From the NCBI RefSeq assembly GCF_041429795.1, contig NZ_CP163424.1, positions 744,001 to 808,000 on the forward strand: 64,000 nucleotides of DNA, written 5' to 3'. The stretch comes from Algimonas porphyrae (lineage in GTDB: Bacteria; Pseudomonadota; Alphaproteobacteria; Caulobacterales; Maricaulaceae). Below are positions 1-7,723 of this stretch, one piece after another; position 1 is the first letter of the stretch; every line of letters begins with the position of its first letter. The translations under genes and the position numbers were made by a program. The notes beneath the pieces were generated by a model. The model was not told the origin of the DNA, did no database searches, and saw nothing but the letters and a program-made list of their open reading frames with translations.

Positions 1-83
1 CCGACAACGACGATAAAGAAATCAATCCCCACCGCGAACCAGTTCTCATTCTCAACATGGGCTTTGATGCGGCGGAAGATCAT
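1..83 (-). CDS. DUF6090-like membrane protein, paralogue 1 (3' part outside window)
   Basis: Only the first 27 codons are present; the gene continues past the left edge. The visible N-terminus begins MIFRRIKAHVENENWFAV and then enters a hydrophobic stretch, the same module that opens the other copies. By my count 78 of these 83 bases match the start of paralogue 2. The ATG (83-81) overlaps the TGA of paralogue 2 in an ATGA, so the translationally coupled chain continues beyond the window and the true array is longer than what is seen here. Confidence 0.85.
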   Translation of the reverse strand, partial: MIFRRIKAHVENENWFAVGIDFFIVVV

Positions 84-844
84 CGCATGCGCTCCAATGT
101 GAGGTCGATTTCGGCGATGGCCGCTTCAGCCAGGTCGATCTCCTGACGTAAATCTTGCGGATAGGAGACAATGAACCCAATCCATTCTGTCAATGTCAGC
201 GCCATGCGGCCGTCAGAACGGATCGTGTCAACCGTGCGCTTGGACAGTTCGGGTGGAAATTGTTCCGGACAATCAAGTGAAAGGGTTTCACGACCGCTCT
301 GTACTTCGTAGCAGTCCTCCCAGTAGACCTCTTGAATGTCCACCGGGATCCGCTGGCGGACAAGACTGCGATACTCAGGCAGAACATTCCCTGAAATAAT
401 CAGGATGTCATTACGAAGATGATATGCGGCTATGGCATCAACGATTTCACGGGATGTCGGGAGTCCTTCGCGACGCATTTCCTGAAAAATATCGCGGGGG
501 ACGGCCGTCGTCTGCCACTGTGAGGCGTGAAAGAAATCTATCAAGACAGGCCAGCACTGGTCCCCACAGTCGCGATTGCTCTGAAGAAATACGAGTGAGC
601 GTCGTCCCGCTTCGCTGACCTGACGGAATGAATCGATTCGTCCTTTCGTGATATGGATCGCGGCCTCCAGCTCACCCTTCAATTCAACGAGCATAATCCG
701 CTCGCGTTCGACTTCACTCCGCGCCTCATTCCAGTTCGCGACCTGAAGACCGATGAAGACACCAACAACGACGATAAAGAAATCAATCGCAACCGCGAAC
801 CAGTTCTCGTTCTCAACATGGGCTTTGATGCGGCGGAGGATCAT
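80..844 (-). CDS. DUF6090-like single-pass membrane protein, paralogue 2 (four-Cys ectodomain)
   Basis: 254 residues. Residues 1-16 are a basic tip, about 17-37 form one membrane helix, and NWNEAR follows. By the positive-inside rule the remaining ~215 residues should be periplasmic. The ectodomain has a CxxxC pair (C93, C97), an FHASQ motif at 105-109, and C178 and C192, which could form two disulfides outside the cytoplasm. The same layout recurs in paralogues 6 and 16, which are not neighbours. The family motif (aromatic-x-E-x(4-5)-G followed by an Lx(3)L-type segment) sits near 120-140. Coupled by ATGA to both neighbours. Function unknown; the DUF6090 label is from memory of the 'IVVIGIxIALQINNWNE' signature. 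Confidence 0.88.
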   Translation of the reverse strand: MILRRIKAHVENENWFAVAIDFFIVVVGVFIGLQVANWNEARSEVERERIMLVELKGELEAAIHITKGRIDSFRQVSEAGRRSLVFLQSNRDCGDQCWPVLIDFFHASQWQTTAVPRDIFQEMRREGLPTSREIVDAIAAYHLRNDILIISGNVLPEYRSLVRQRIPVDIQEVYWEDCYEVQSGRETLSLDCPEQFPPELSKRTVDTIRSDGRMALTLTEWIGFIVSYPQDLRQEIDLAEAAIAEIDLTLERMR

Positions 845-1584
845 CGGCTGAGGTCCTCCGCGATCAGCGTCTCGATCCGGCTCACGAGCCGCTTCTGCTG
901 CTCGGCCAGCTCCCGGTTATTGTCGATGGTCCCGAGCACCATCATGGATTGCTGCACAAAGGCGGGGTTTTCGAAGAAGGTGTCTGGCGTGAAGGCGAGC
1001 GTTTCGATATCGCCATAGGAGGGAAGCCCGTCTGCACGCGCGTTGGCGGGATCGGCCCGCAGCGTGCTATAAAGTATGCGTCGGAGATCCCGCATGTCGT
1101 TCAGATAGAGTTGGAAGGCCTGTAACGCGACCTCGCTGACGGCGTCGAATTCGTAGAGATCCGAGCGCAGATCAGAATTATCGATCACGGACAGCTCTCC
1201 GTCAGAGACCAATTCTTCGAAGACGGACGGCGATGTCGCCGGAAAAACACCCGCCACGACTTCGTTCATCAGTGCTGCGGGTGTCTTGCCCTCATCGTCG
1301 CTGAGGCGGTCCGGCCCTTCATCATGCAGCTGGAGGAGACGCAGTAGCGCCAACTCGGCTGTGTCAGATGCGGCGATAACTCTATCGAGACGCCCATCAA
1401 CATAGCCGAATTCCGCATCAAGCCGTTCAAGATAGGCGCGTTCACGGCGATCTTCAGCGCGGCTCTCATTATAGTTCGCGACCTGAATGCCAACAAACAC
1501 GCCCATCACGACGATGACGAAATCAATCCCGACGGCGAACCAGTTTTCCTTTTCGACATGGGCTTTGATACGGCGCAGGATCAT
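841..1584 (-). CDS. DUF6090-like single-pass membrane protein, paralogue 3
   Basis: 247 residues. The opening module is standard, though the membrane helix ends QVANYNESR instead of the usual NWNE. The ectodomain carries the motif SPSVFEELVSDGELSVID near residues 120-137, followed by a DLRSDLYEFD segment. The same SPxxFxExVxxGxL arrangement is in paralogue 11, so I group these two as one ectodomain type. There are no cysteines in the ectodomain. The C-terminus is predicted helical (repeated Glu, Gln and Leu). ATGA overlaps at both ends. No function can be assigned. Confidence 0.87.
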   Translation of the reverse strand: MILRRIKAHVEKENWFAVGIDFVIVVMGVFVGIQVANYNESRAEDRRERAYLERLDAEFGYVDGRLDRVIAASDTAELALLRLLQLHDEGPDRLSDDEGKTPAALMNEVVAGVFPATSPSVFEELVSDGELSVIDNSDLRSDLYEFDAVSEVALQAFQLYLNDMRDLRRILYSTLRADPANARADGLPSYGDIETLAFTPDTFFENPAFVQQSMMVLGTIDNNRELAEQQKRLVSRIETLIAEDLSR

Positions 1585-2354
1585 GGCTGACGCCCCCCCG
1601 TTTTCGGCGGCGGGAGCCGCGCGAATATCGCGTCGACGCGTTTCGTCTGGTTCGCGGCCATGCCTGCGGATACCTGCGACAGGCTCATCATATAGCGCAA
1701 ATCGCGCTCTAGCTCGCTATCGGATTGTAGAATTGAGGCGAGCGCAATCAGATCAATCTCGGCGTTCGGTGGAGGCGGACAGGCGATGAGCAGATGGATG
1801 TCCTGATCGGTCACATTGTAACACGCCGACTGGAAATAGGCCTGCAGCGTCAGCGGGATTATTCGCCGGACCCGCTCGCGATAATCCGGGATCGTGCTGA
1901 TCGTGGATAGACCGGCAAACGTGTAAAGTGCAGCCAGATCATTCACGAGGGCCTGATCATCCAATAGGGCGAGGTGACCCGAACTGATGATTTCATCATA
2001 GGTGCCGCGCTGCAGCGTCAAAGTGAAGGCGTGACTGGCCTGAAAATATGCGCGGACGATCTCCCAAGCGTTTGCATCGGTGACCGGCGTGCCGTTCGTT
2101 TCGATGGCGAAAGTGCCGTACTCAGACTGCTCGAGATAGGTGGAACGGCGCCCCTGCAGGTTCTGACGGTTGATCACCATGTCCTCAGCGAGGCGTTGGC
2201 GGTAATCCTGACCGCGACTGACGTCCGCCCGCGCGTCGTTCCAGTTCGCGACCTGAAGACCGATGAAAACACCGACCACGACGATGCAGAAGTCGATCCC
2301 GACCGCGAACCAGTTCTCCTTTTCGACATGGGCTTTGATGCGGCGGAGGATCAT
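1581..2354 (-). CDS. DUF6090-like single-pass membrane protein, paralogue 4
   Basis: 257 residues. An upstream in-frame ATG would add 63 residues, but those would overlap paralogue 5 for 189 bp. The start at 2354 restores the family N-terminus (MILRRIKAHVEKENWFAV) and the usual ATGA overlap. The ectodomain belongs with paralogues 2, 6, 14 and 16: it has FQASH at 104-108, YRERVRRIIP at 158-167, and cysteines at 178 and 192. The first CxxxC pair is missing, so only the C-terminal disulfide could form. A cysteine at 23 lies inside the membrane helix. It ends with a proline-rich tail. Confidence 0.87.
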   Translation of the reverse strand: MILRRIKAHVEKENWFAVGIDFCIVVVGVFIGLQVANWNDARADVSRGQDYRQRLAEDMVINRQNLQGRRSTYLEQSEYGTFAIETNGTPVTDANAWEIVRAYFQASHAFTLTLQRGTYDEIISSGHLALLDDQALVNDLAALYTFAGLSTISTIPDYRERVRRIIPLTLQAYFQSACYNVTDQDIHLLIACPPPPNAEIDLIALASILQSDSELERDLRYMMSLSQVSAGMAANQTKRVDAIFARLPPPKTGGRQP

Positions 2355-3118
2355 GGGGCGAGCCCAAGGATTGACTGGCGATTCTCGATCAAAGCTTTTG
2401 CGTCGCGATATTGGTCCAAGAGGGCTTTTGTCGAAATAATGCGCCCACTTGAAATGGCCGCTTGGTAGATCAGCATATTGCGGAATTGCCGTGATCTCAG
2501 AGCGGGTGAAAGCGTCTCGGGATGTTCGCCGTCCTCGATCCATTCGATGAGATTGCCAACGCCCAAGGCAGCGACTTGCGAGACCGGCTCCATATTCGTT
2601 TCTTCAATCATGAAGTGGTCGGAGAAGTCATAGGTGAACAGAAGGATTTCTTCCTGCCACCCATTTGCGCCTTCAATGGCCGTGTCCAACTCTTGGAGTG
2701 CGCTTACGAGGTTGGGGTCCTGAATCAAGGAAATTTGCCCTGAATTTGTCAGGGTTTCAAACGCATTCTGGCTTACATCCACCCGGACGATGAAGAATAA
2801 TCCGCCCTGCAACAGATCATCAATATCCTCCGGTAAGGGTGTCCCGTCGGGTACGCGGCTATACGCATAGAGCTTTTGCCGAAACACTTGCTGCGCTTCC
2901 ATGTCGGCGAGCCTATCTTCCAAATGGGTAATCGATGCGGAGACGTCGCTCAGCAAGGCTTCGAGATAGCGCACCTCCGCCGCATGATCGCCACGCGCAG
3001 CGTTCCAATTTGCGACCTGAAGACCGATGAATACGCCAATGACGACGATGCAGAAGTCGATCGCGACGGCGAACCAGTTCTCACTTTCGACGTGAGCTTT
3101 GATGCGGCGGAAGATCAT
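2351..3118 (-). CDS. DUF6090-like single-pass membrane protein, paralogue 5
   Basis: 255 residues. Basic tip, membrane helix (about 18-37), then a long helical region that looks coiled-coil-like (SASITHLEDRLADMEAQQ). The family motif appears as NAFETLTNSGQISLIQD around residue 120, followed by LVSALQEL. This is among the closest matches in the array to the DUF6090 consensus as I remember it. There are no ectodomain cysteines. ATGA overlaps with paralogues 4 and 6. Confidence 0.87.
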   Translation of the reverse strand: MIFRRIKAHVESENWFAVAIDFCIVVIGVFIGLQVANWNAARGDHAAEVRYLEALLSDVSASITHLEDRLADMEAQQVFRQKLYAYSRVPDGTPLPEDIDDLLQGGLFFIVRVDVSQNAFETLTNSGQISLIQDPNLVSALQELDTAIEGANGWQEEILLFTYDFSDHFMIEETNMEPVSQVAALGVGNLIEWIEDGEHPETLSPALRSRQFRNMLIYQAAISSGRIISTKALLDQYRDAKALIENRQSILGLAP

Positions 3119-3885
3119 CGGACTCGCTCGATTTCGGTGGCGACCATGTCCGCCGTTGCGATCGTTCGGTCCCTCACCGTCGGGTAGTTGATCATCGCGA
3201 AAATGTTCTGATTGAGCCAGTATCGCAACATCCCCTCAAGGCGAGGGTTGCTTTTAATATCCCGAAGCATCCTGGCGGAATCGACGGTTTTCAGTTGTTC
3301 CTCACACCCCCGTGTCAGCGTTTCAGTGACGTCCGCCACGTCGACTTCCCAGCATCCACTCCACAAAATCCGGGCGGCTCCCGGTTCGATATATTCGCGA
3401 ACCGTCTCCCGGAAGGGCGGGGACATCTGGTTGATCACTCTAAAGCTGCTGGTCAGATCATAGGTTGTGAACAGCTCTTCACGCAGAGCGTTGTCAGACG
3501 GAAATCCAAGCTCGACGGCCTCCCGGAAAGCTGTTTGGTCAAATATGACGGTCCAAAGTTGCGAGGCGTGGAAGAAGTCAATCAGAAGATCCTCGCAATT
3601 CGCTTCACACGTGTCATCACTCTTCAAGAAAACGAGCGCCCGCTCCCCTGCGTCCGTGACTTTGGTATAGTAATCAAGCAAGCGGTCCGCCCGTTCCGCG
3701 TTCTGAACCAGTTCTTCGTGCACCAGGATGAGGTAAGAGTGTTCCTGCGCCTTGCGGCTCTGTTCTTCATTCCAGTTCGCGACCTGAATACCGATGAAGA
3801 CGCCAACCACGACGATAAGAAAATCCACACCGACGGCGAACCAGTTTTCGTTTTCGACATGCGCTTTGATGCGGCGAAACAGCAT
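3115..3885 (-). CDS. DUF6090-like single-pass membrane protein, paralogue 6 (four-Cys ectodomain)
   Basis: 256 residues, starting MLFRRIKAHVENENWFAV. The ectodomain matches paralogues 2 and 16 almost position for position: CxxxC at 93/97, FHASQ at 105-109, PPFRETVREYIEP at about 156-168, C178 and C194, then a shared LRYWLNQNIFAMINYPTV-type segment. It is separated from paralogues 2 and 16 by unrelated ectodomains, so the type is dispersed rather than locally duplicated. Its ATG shares one base with the TAA of paralogue 7 (TAATG) instead of using the ATGA overlap. Confidence 0.88.
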   Translation of the reverse strand: MLFRRIKAHVENENWFAVGVDFLIVVVGVFIGIQVANWNEEQSRKAQEHSYLILVHEELVQNAERADRLLDYYTKVTDAGERALVFLKSDDTCEANCEDLLIDFFHASQLWTVIFDQTAFREAVELGFPSDNALREELFTTYDLTSSFRVINQMSPPFRETVREYIEPGAARILWSGCWEVDVADVTETLTRGCEEQLKTVDSARMLRDIKSNPRLEGMLRYWLNQNIFAMINYPTVRDRTIATADMVATEIERVR

Positions 3886-4616
3886 TACGTGTCCTTTTCA
3901 CCCAAAGCGACGATCAGAGCTTCCGTTGTGGCGATAAAGTCATTGATTGTATTGAGTTGCAGTTTGGTTTGCACTTGCTGGTAAGCCAGAGCGCCATCAA
4001 GTGTTCGATTGGCGCGAATGTCTTCAATGTCGAACTCGAACCTGTTGGCCACGGTAAAATCAGAGTAGCGCCCATCCGTTTGCAGCGCGTTAGCAAAATT
4101 GGTTCCATATAAAACGGCAGGCGTGACCAAGTTGGCGCGTATATCTGCGATCACCACGTCAGTATTGTTGATAAAGGTGAGCTGTGCGTCCCATTGATGG
4201 AGCAGGTCGCGCAAGCGTGCGTCAGTAATTTTGCTAATCGCGCCTGTTGTGGTGAGCTCCTCATAGCCGCGAAATGCCATGTTGAATGAGTCCCCTCTAA
4301 CGGCGGAAGCAACTAAAGGATTAAACTCTTCCTCGGGAAAGTCGTCGTCCTGTTCAAGCCGGTGCCTTAAAGTCGCTACGCCCTCTATCCGGTCATCCAA
4401 GTATGCTTGGGCTGCGACGAAGTAATCTCGGGCCAGAATGAGTTCTGCTCGAAAACTCGCAAGCTGAGAGGCAACCCTTTCATTTTCGCTGCGGACCTCG
4501 TTCCAGTTCGCGACCTGCAAACCAATGAACACACCAACCACGACGATAGCGAAGTCAATCCCAACCGCGAACCAGTTTTCCTTTTCGACATGGGCTTTGA
4601 TGCGGCGGAAGATCAT
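3885..4616 (-). CDS. DUF6090-like single-pass membrane protein, paralogue 7
   Basis: 243 residues, the shortest full copy. The opening module is standard (MIFRRIKAHVEKENWFAV, helix, NWNEVRSENE). The family motif reads GYEELTTTGAISKITD at about residue 114, with RLRDLLHQWD after it. It has no cysteines and a helical, Gln/Leu-rich C-terminus. It ends in TAATG with paralogue 6, and an ATGA links it to paralogue 8 upstream. Confidence 0.87.
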   Translation of the reverse strand: MIFRRIKAHVEKENWFAVGIDFAIVVVGVFIGLQVANWNEVRSENERVASQLASFRAELILARDYFVAAQAYLDDRIEGVATLRHRLEQDDDFPEEEFNPLVASAVRGDSFNMAFRGYEELTTTGAISKITDARLRDLLHQWDAQLTFINNTDVVIADIRANLVTPAVLYGTNFANALQTDGRYSDFTVANRFEFDIEDIRANRTLDGALAYQQVQTKLQLNTINDFIATTEALIVALGEKDT

Positions 4617-5383
4617 GGGCCGGGCACTTCGTGATCAATGTTGAGGATTTGATCGAGAACGGTATGCATCTCCGTCACAGCGGTGCTGACCATCGCGTTG
4701 CCATCAACATAGCCATCATAGTCAATTTCAAATCTGACGAGATCATTCAGATAGGTCTGGTTCTGGCGCATCGCCGTTTCGTCGCAGGACACAGGCGCTG
4801 ACTGAAGGTAGCGTTCGATATCGGTTCCGGCTTCCATTTTCACTGTGGACAAGGCGCCACTGAAGACAAAAAGCTCCGAATAATCCTGATCGATATTCTG
4901 CAGTCTTTTCTGGATGCCATCCCGGGAGTCGCGCACCCGTGAGCGAATGATCAGAAACCGTCCCAAGGCCTCCTCAAGCTCGCGGTTTGTGAAAATCGTC
5001 AACCGGCCCGACGATAAGAGCTCAATGATCAATGGAAGTTCATCGGTTGGATTGGTCACAGGAGGCGTGTCGGCCAAGACATAACATTCCGCTTTTGAAA
5101 GGGCCTCGCCATCTGGCGTCGAGAGCTTCGTTAGCGCGCTGCGCAATAGATTTGAGGCAAATTCACGCTCCGTGGTGCGAATCTCCCGGACCGCATTCAG
5201 GTCTATGATCTCCTGGTGAAGCCGCTTCATGTAGACAGTTTCCAGCGCGCGCTCTGCCCGCGCCGCGTTCCAGTTCGCGACCTGGATACCGATGAACACG
5301 CCGATGACGACGATGAAGAAATCAAGCGCAACGGCGGTCCAGTTCTGGTCCCTGATATGTTCGGTTATTCGCCGCAGGCGCAT
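4613..5383 (-). CDS. DUF6090-like single-pass membrane protein, paralogue 8 (hybrid N-terminus)
   Basis: 256 residues. The N-terminal tip is divergent: MRLRRITEHIRDQNWTAV, with QNW where most copies have ENW. This is partway to the RRQDW tips of paralogues 12 and 13, yet the membrane helix (FFIVVIGVFIGIQVANWN) is of the majority type. The ectodomain resembles paralogues 12 and 13: a cysteine before the core motif (AECYVLADTPPV), LIIELLSSGRLTIF near 125, and a second cysteine (PVSCDETAM). It therefore looks like a recombinant of two sub-families. It shares one base (TGATG) with paralogue 9. Confidence 0.86.
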   Translation of the reverse strand: MRLRRITEHIRDQNWTAVALDFFIVVIGVFIGIQVANWNAARAERALETVYMKRLHQEIIDLNAVREIRTTEREFASNLLRSALTKLSTPDGEALSKAECYVLADTPPVTNPTDELPLIIELLSSGRLTIFTNRELEEALGRFLIIRSRVRDSRDGIQKRLQNIDQDYSELFVFSGALSTVKMEAGTDIERYLQSAPVSCDETAMRQNQTYLNDLVRFEIDYDGYVDGNAMVSTAVTEMHTVLDQILNIDHEVPGP

Positions 5384-6153
5384 CAGTCCGTTTCCGGTTC
5401 AGCGGGATTGAGGTCGGGTGTGTTTCCATCCGGATACAAAGCCGCTTCCAGTTTCAGAACTGTGTCGTCCACCGCGACAAATGCCTGATAGACCTGAGCT
5501 CGCACCTGATTGTTGTAGTGATAGAGTTGCGCGACGGCATGACGAAACTCCCTGTCCTGGACCAGTTCATCGAAAACATACTCCGGCGTTATCGCGGTGA
5601 AGCCTCGCGGGTTGTACGGGCCGGGTTTCATGAAAATCCGATTAAATATGATATTGCGCGCGTCATGACCCCGATTTTCATATTGGCTCACGAAGTCTTC
5701 GGTTCGTGCCCAGTTGCTGTACAGATTGACTAGAATGTCCTCATACGCCGTGCCCTGAAATTCAGAGAAGAGTTCCGTGGACTCCATCCGGCGTTGAAGC
5801 AGCGACACATCAATCAGTTGCCACCTGACCAAAGCCATCAAACCGGACTCAAATCGGGCTTTGTCTGTTTCATCAAGGGTGCCCGCCAGCAGGGCATCAA
5901 GCACGAACCGTTCACTGGCATCCTCCTCGATCGCGTAGACTTCATTGCCTTCACGCCACCCTTCAAGGCGCGGCGCCAAATCGGCATATAACTGTTCCAG
6001 CATCGCTCTTTGATCCCTCTCGACGGCCCGGTCTTCATTCCAGTTCGCGACCTGGATACCGATGAACACACCGATCACGACGATGGCGAAGTCTAGGAAG
6101 ACCGCGAACCAATTCTCGGCCTCGATATGGGCGCGGATGCGGCGGAGGATCAT
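5383..6153 (-). CDS. DUF6090-like single-pass membrane protein, paralogue 9
   Basis: 256 residues. The tip is MILRRIRAHIEAENWFAVFLDF, a variant shared only with paralogue 10. The two genes are near-identical over their first 117 bases and then diverge. The ectodomain is the most unusual of the set: no cysteines, a weak core motif (LLQRRMESTELFSEFQG), a glycine/proline patch (MKPGPYNPRGF), and an acidic, proline-containing tail ending PAEPETD. Coupled to paralogues 8 and 10. Confidence 0.87.
   Translation of the reverse strand: MILRRIRAHIEAENWFAVFLDFAIVVIGVFIGIQVANWNEDRAVERDQRAMLEQLYADLAPRLEGWREGNEVYAIEEDASERFVLDALLAGTLDETDKARFESGLMALVRWQLIDVSLLQRRMESTELFSEFQGTAYEDILVNLYSNWARTEDFVSQYENRGHDARNIIFNRIFMKPGPYNPRGFTAITPEYVFDELVQDREFRHAVAQLYHYNNQVRAQVYQAFVAVDDTVLKLEAALYPDGNTPDLNPAEPETD
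6037..6153 (-). repeat. 5' gene module of paralogue 9, near-identical to 6768-6884
   Basis: These 117 bases encode residues 1-39 of paralogue 9. By eye they differ from the start of paralogue 10 at only four positions. Immediately downstream the two genes no longer align. Homology that stops at the membrane-helix/ectodomain boundary points to gene conversion or a recent segmental duplication of the module. Confidence 0.85.
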
Positions 6154-6884
6154 GGGGTGGTCTCGACATATGGCGAAGGTTGGCAGGTATCGCCCAGAAG
6201 CTCCAACACGTCGCAGGCCTTTACACGCGAATATTCGTGCCAGACGAGCGAGCTCTCATGCACGATCTGCCGTGCACCCGTTTGAACATAGAGGTCGGGA
6301 GAGCGGAGCATTGCGTCCATAGTGGACTGATAGGCTTCGGGGCGGTCGGATGCGGGGACTGCGGCAAGCTGTTCGAGGCGGAGCAAGGGACTGTCGTAGG
6401 CGGGAGGGGACCAAGCGCCCGAGAAGGCTTGGCGCTGCCGTTCGGCGGCGACGTTGTAGGCTATGAGGGCTTCCCTCAGGGCGGGTGGATGCAGCAGGTC
6501 CATGTCGCCTTGGCTCACGATCTCCTGGACAGTCGTAGCGGGCCCGTGACCGGAGCGGAAGCCGCTTATGTCCTCGATCCGGCTTCCCAAGTCGGGATCA
6601 TCGGATGTAACGCGACCGGCCAGTACATCCTGTGCAAAGGCGATAGAGGCGTCGCGCCAGTGCATCGTATCGCGCAGGTGACGCAAATGTTCAGATTCGA
6701 TCTCCCTGAACTCTACAAGAAGACGCGCCTTGAGTCGCTCTCCCCGGACATCGTCCGCCCGCGCCGTATTCCAGTTCGCCACCTGAATACCGATGAACAC
6801 ACCGATCACGACGATGGCGAAGTCTAGGAAGACCGCGAACCAATTCTCGGCCTCGACATGGACGCGGATGCGGCGGAGGATCAT
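6150..6884 (-). CDS. DUF6090-like single-pass membrane protein, paralogue 10
   Basis: 244 residues. The tip is MILRRIRVHVEAENWFAVFLDF. The core motif reads TTVQEIVSQGDMDLLHPP near residue 110, with ALREALIAYN following. The C-terminus carries two closely spaced cysteines (KACDVLELLGDTCQPS) that could form a local disulfide, an arrangement seen in no other copy. ATGA overlaps on both sides. Function unknown. Confidence 0.87.
   Translation of the reverse strand: MILRRIRVHVEAENWFAVFLDFAIVVIGVFIGIQVANWNTARADDVRGERLKARLLVEFREIESEHLRHLRDTMHWRDASIAFAQDVLAGRVTSDDPDLGSRIEDISGFRSGHGPATTVQEIVSQGDMDLLHPPALREALIAYNVAAERQRQAFSGAWSPPAYDSPLLRLEQLAAVPASDRPEAYQSTMDAMLRSPDLYVQTGARQIVHESSLVWHEYSRVKACDVLELLGDTCQPSPYVETTP
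6768..6884 (-). repeat. 5' gene module of paralogue 10, near-identical to 6037-6153
   Basis: Partner of the segment at 6037-6153, with about 113 of 117 bases identical. Less exact versions of the same module open every other gene in the array (for example 1-83 against 762-844, and the first bases of paralogues 4 and 14). The array is thus full of direct repeats roughly 750 bp apart, a structure prone to unequal recombination. Confidence 0.85.
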
Positions 6885-7633
6885 CGGGCTCTCTCTTCAG
6901 CGAGCAGGACCTCAATATCGTTCGCCAAAGCCAATTGTTGCGCGACAATATATTGCTGGTTGATCTGGGTCCTGATCAGTATGTTCAGAGCTTTCTTAAC
7001 ATCAGAGTCATTCAGGAGAAGATCGCGATCGAAACTGGCGAATCTTAGCGCGTCTCCGATATCGCTCGTTGCAGGTGCGACATCGGTGTTAAGGTCATAA
7101 TCGATCAACCCGGTCACCCGATTTGCGGACCAGGTCTGCGCTTCCCTTATGGTTCGCCAACTGTCGCGAGCAACGGCTGAAAACTCGTCATACGCGAACA
7201 GAGCTTGTCGCAAATCTTCACTCCGCAAGGTTTCCAATGCACCATTGGCGACCATTTCCTTGAAAGCAGCCGGAGACCCGGCGGGCACGCGTCCGGAGGT
7301 GACACTGCTGGCGGCTGACTGAAGGATATCGTCGTCCGGAATCTCATCCGGCTCACCCCGATGAAAAGCGCGTCGGGCATCCAGTAACAGATCGATGTTT
7401 TCGACCGAATTCCGGTAGACCGCCTCCCCATCCGTGAGACGCGCGCGGATCACGTCCATCTCCAGGTCAAGCCGCTCTATATAACCGGCTTCGGCGATTT
7501 TGTCCTGCCGCGCCTCGTTCCAATTGCCCAATTGAATGCCGACAAACACCCCGATCACAACGATGCAGAAATCGATCCCGACGGCGAACCAGTTCTCCTT
7601 CTCGACATGGGCTTTGAGACGGCGGAGGATCAT
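6881..7633 (-). CDS. DUF6090-like single-pass membrane protein, paralogue 11 (first of the downstream run)
   Basis: 250 residues from the ATG at 7633. An in-frame start 45 bp upstream is possible, but 7633 has a GAGGAA ribosome site 9 bases before it and restores the family tip MILRRLKAHVEKENWFAV. The membrane helix ends QLGNWNEAR. The ectodomain has SPAAFKEMVANGALETL and DLRQALFAYD, pairing it with paralogue 3. It is the only paralogue here preceded by a real intergenic gap (90 bp after the M19 gene), so it is the likely entry point for ribosomes, and perhaps RNA polymerase, into paralogues 1-11. Confidence 0.87.
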   Translation of the reverse strand: MILRRLKAHVEKENWFAVGIDFCIVVIGVFVGIQLGNWNEARQDKIAEAGYIERLDLEMDVIRARLTDGEAVYRNSVENIDLLLDARRAFHRGEPDEIPDDDILQSAASSVTSGRVPAGSPAAFKEMVANGALETLRSEDLRQALFAYDEFSAVARDSWRTIREAQTWSANRVTGLIDYDLNTDVAPATSDIGDALRFASFDRDLLLNDSDVKKALNILIRTQINQQYIVAQQLALANDIEVLLAEERAR

Positions 7634-7673
7634 CAGCAACGTTCCTCGCCTAGACCGATTGCAACGATCGCGG

Positions 7674-7700
7674 AACATAGCAAAGCTTGCCGCGCATCAA
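7674..7700 (-). promoter_or_regulatory. weak candidate promoter before paralogue 11
   Basis: In the only sizeable gap of the array, the minus strand reads TTGATG, 15 bases, then TATGTT, about 40 bases before the start of paralogue 11. The spacing is short for a sigma-70 promoter and neither box is strong. I record it because this gap breaks translational coupling, so a second transcription start would make sense. Confidence 0.25.
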
Positions 7701-7723
7701 TGTGACAAAAAACTTGCGGACGG

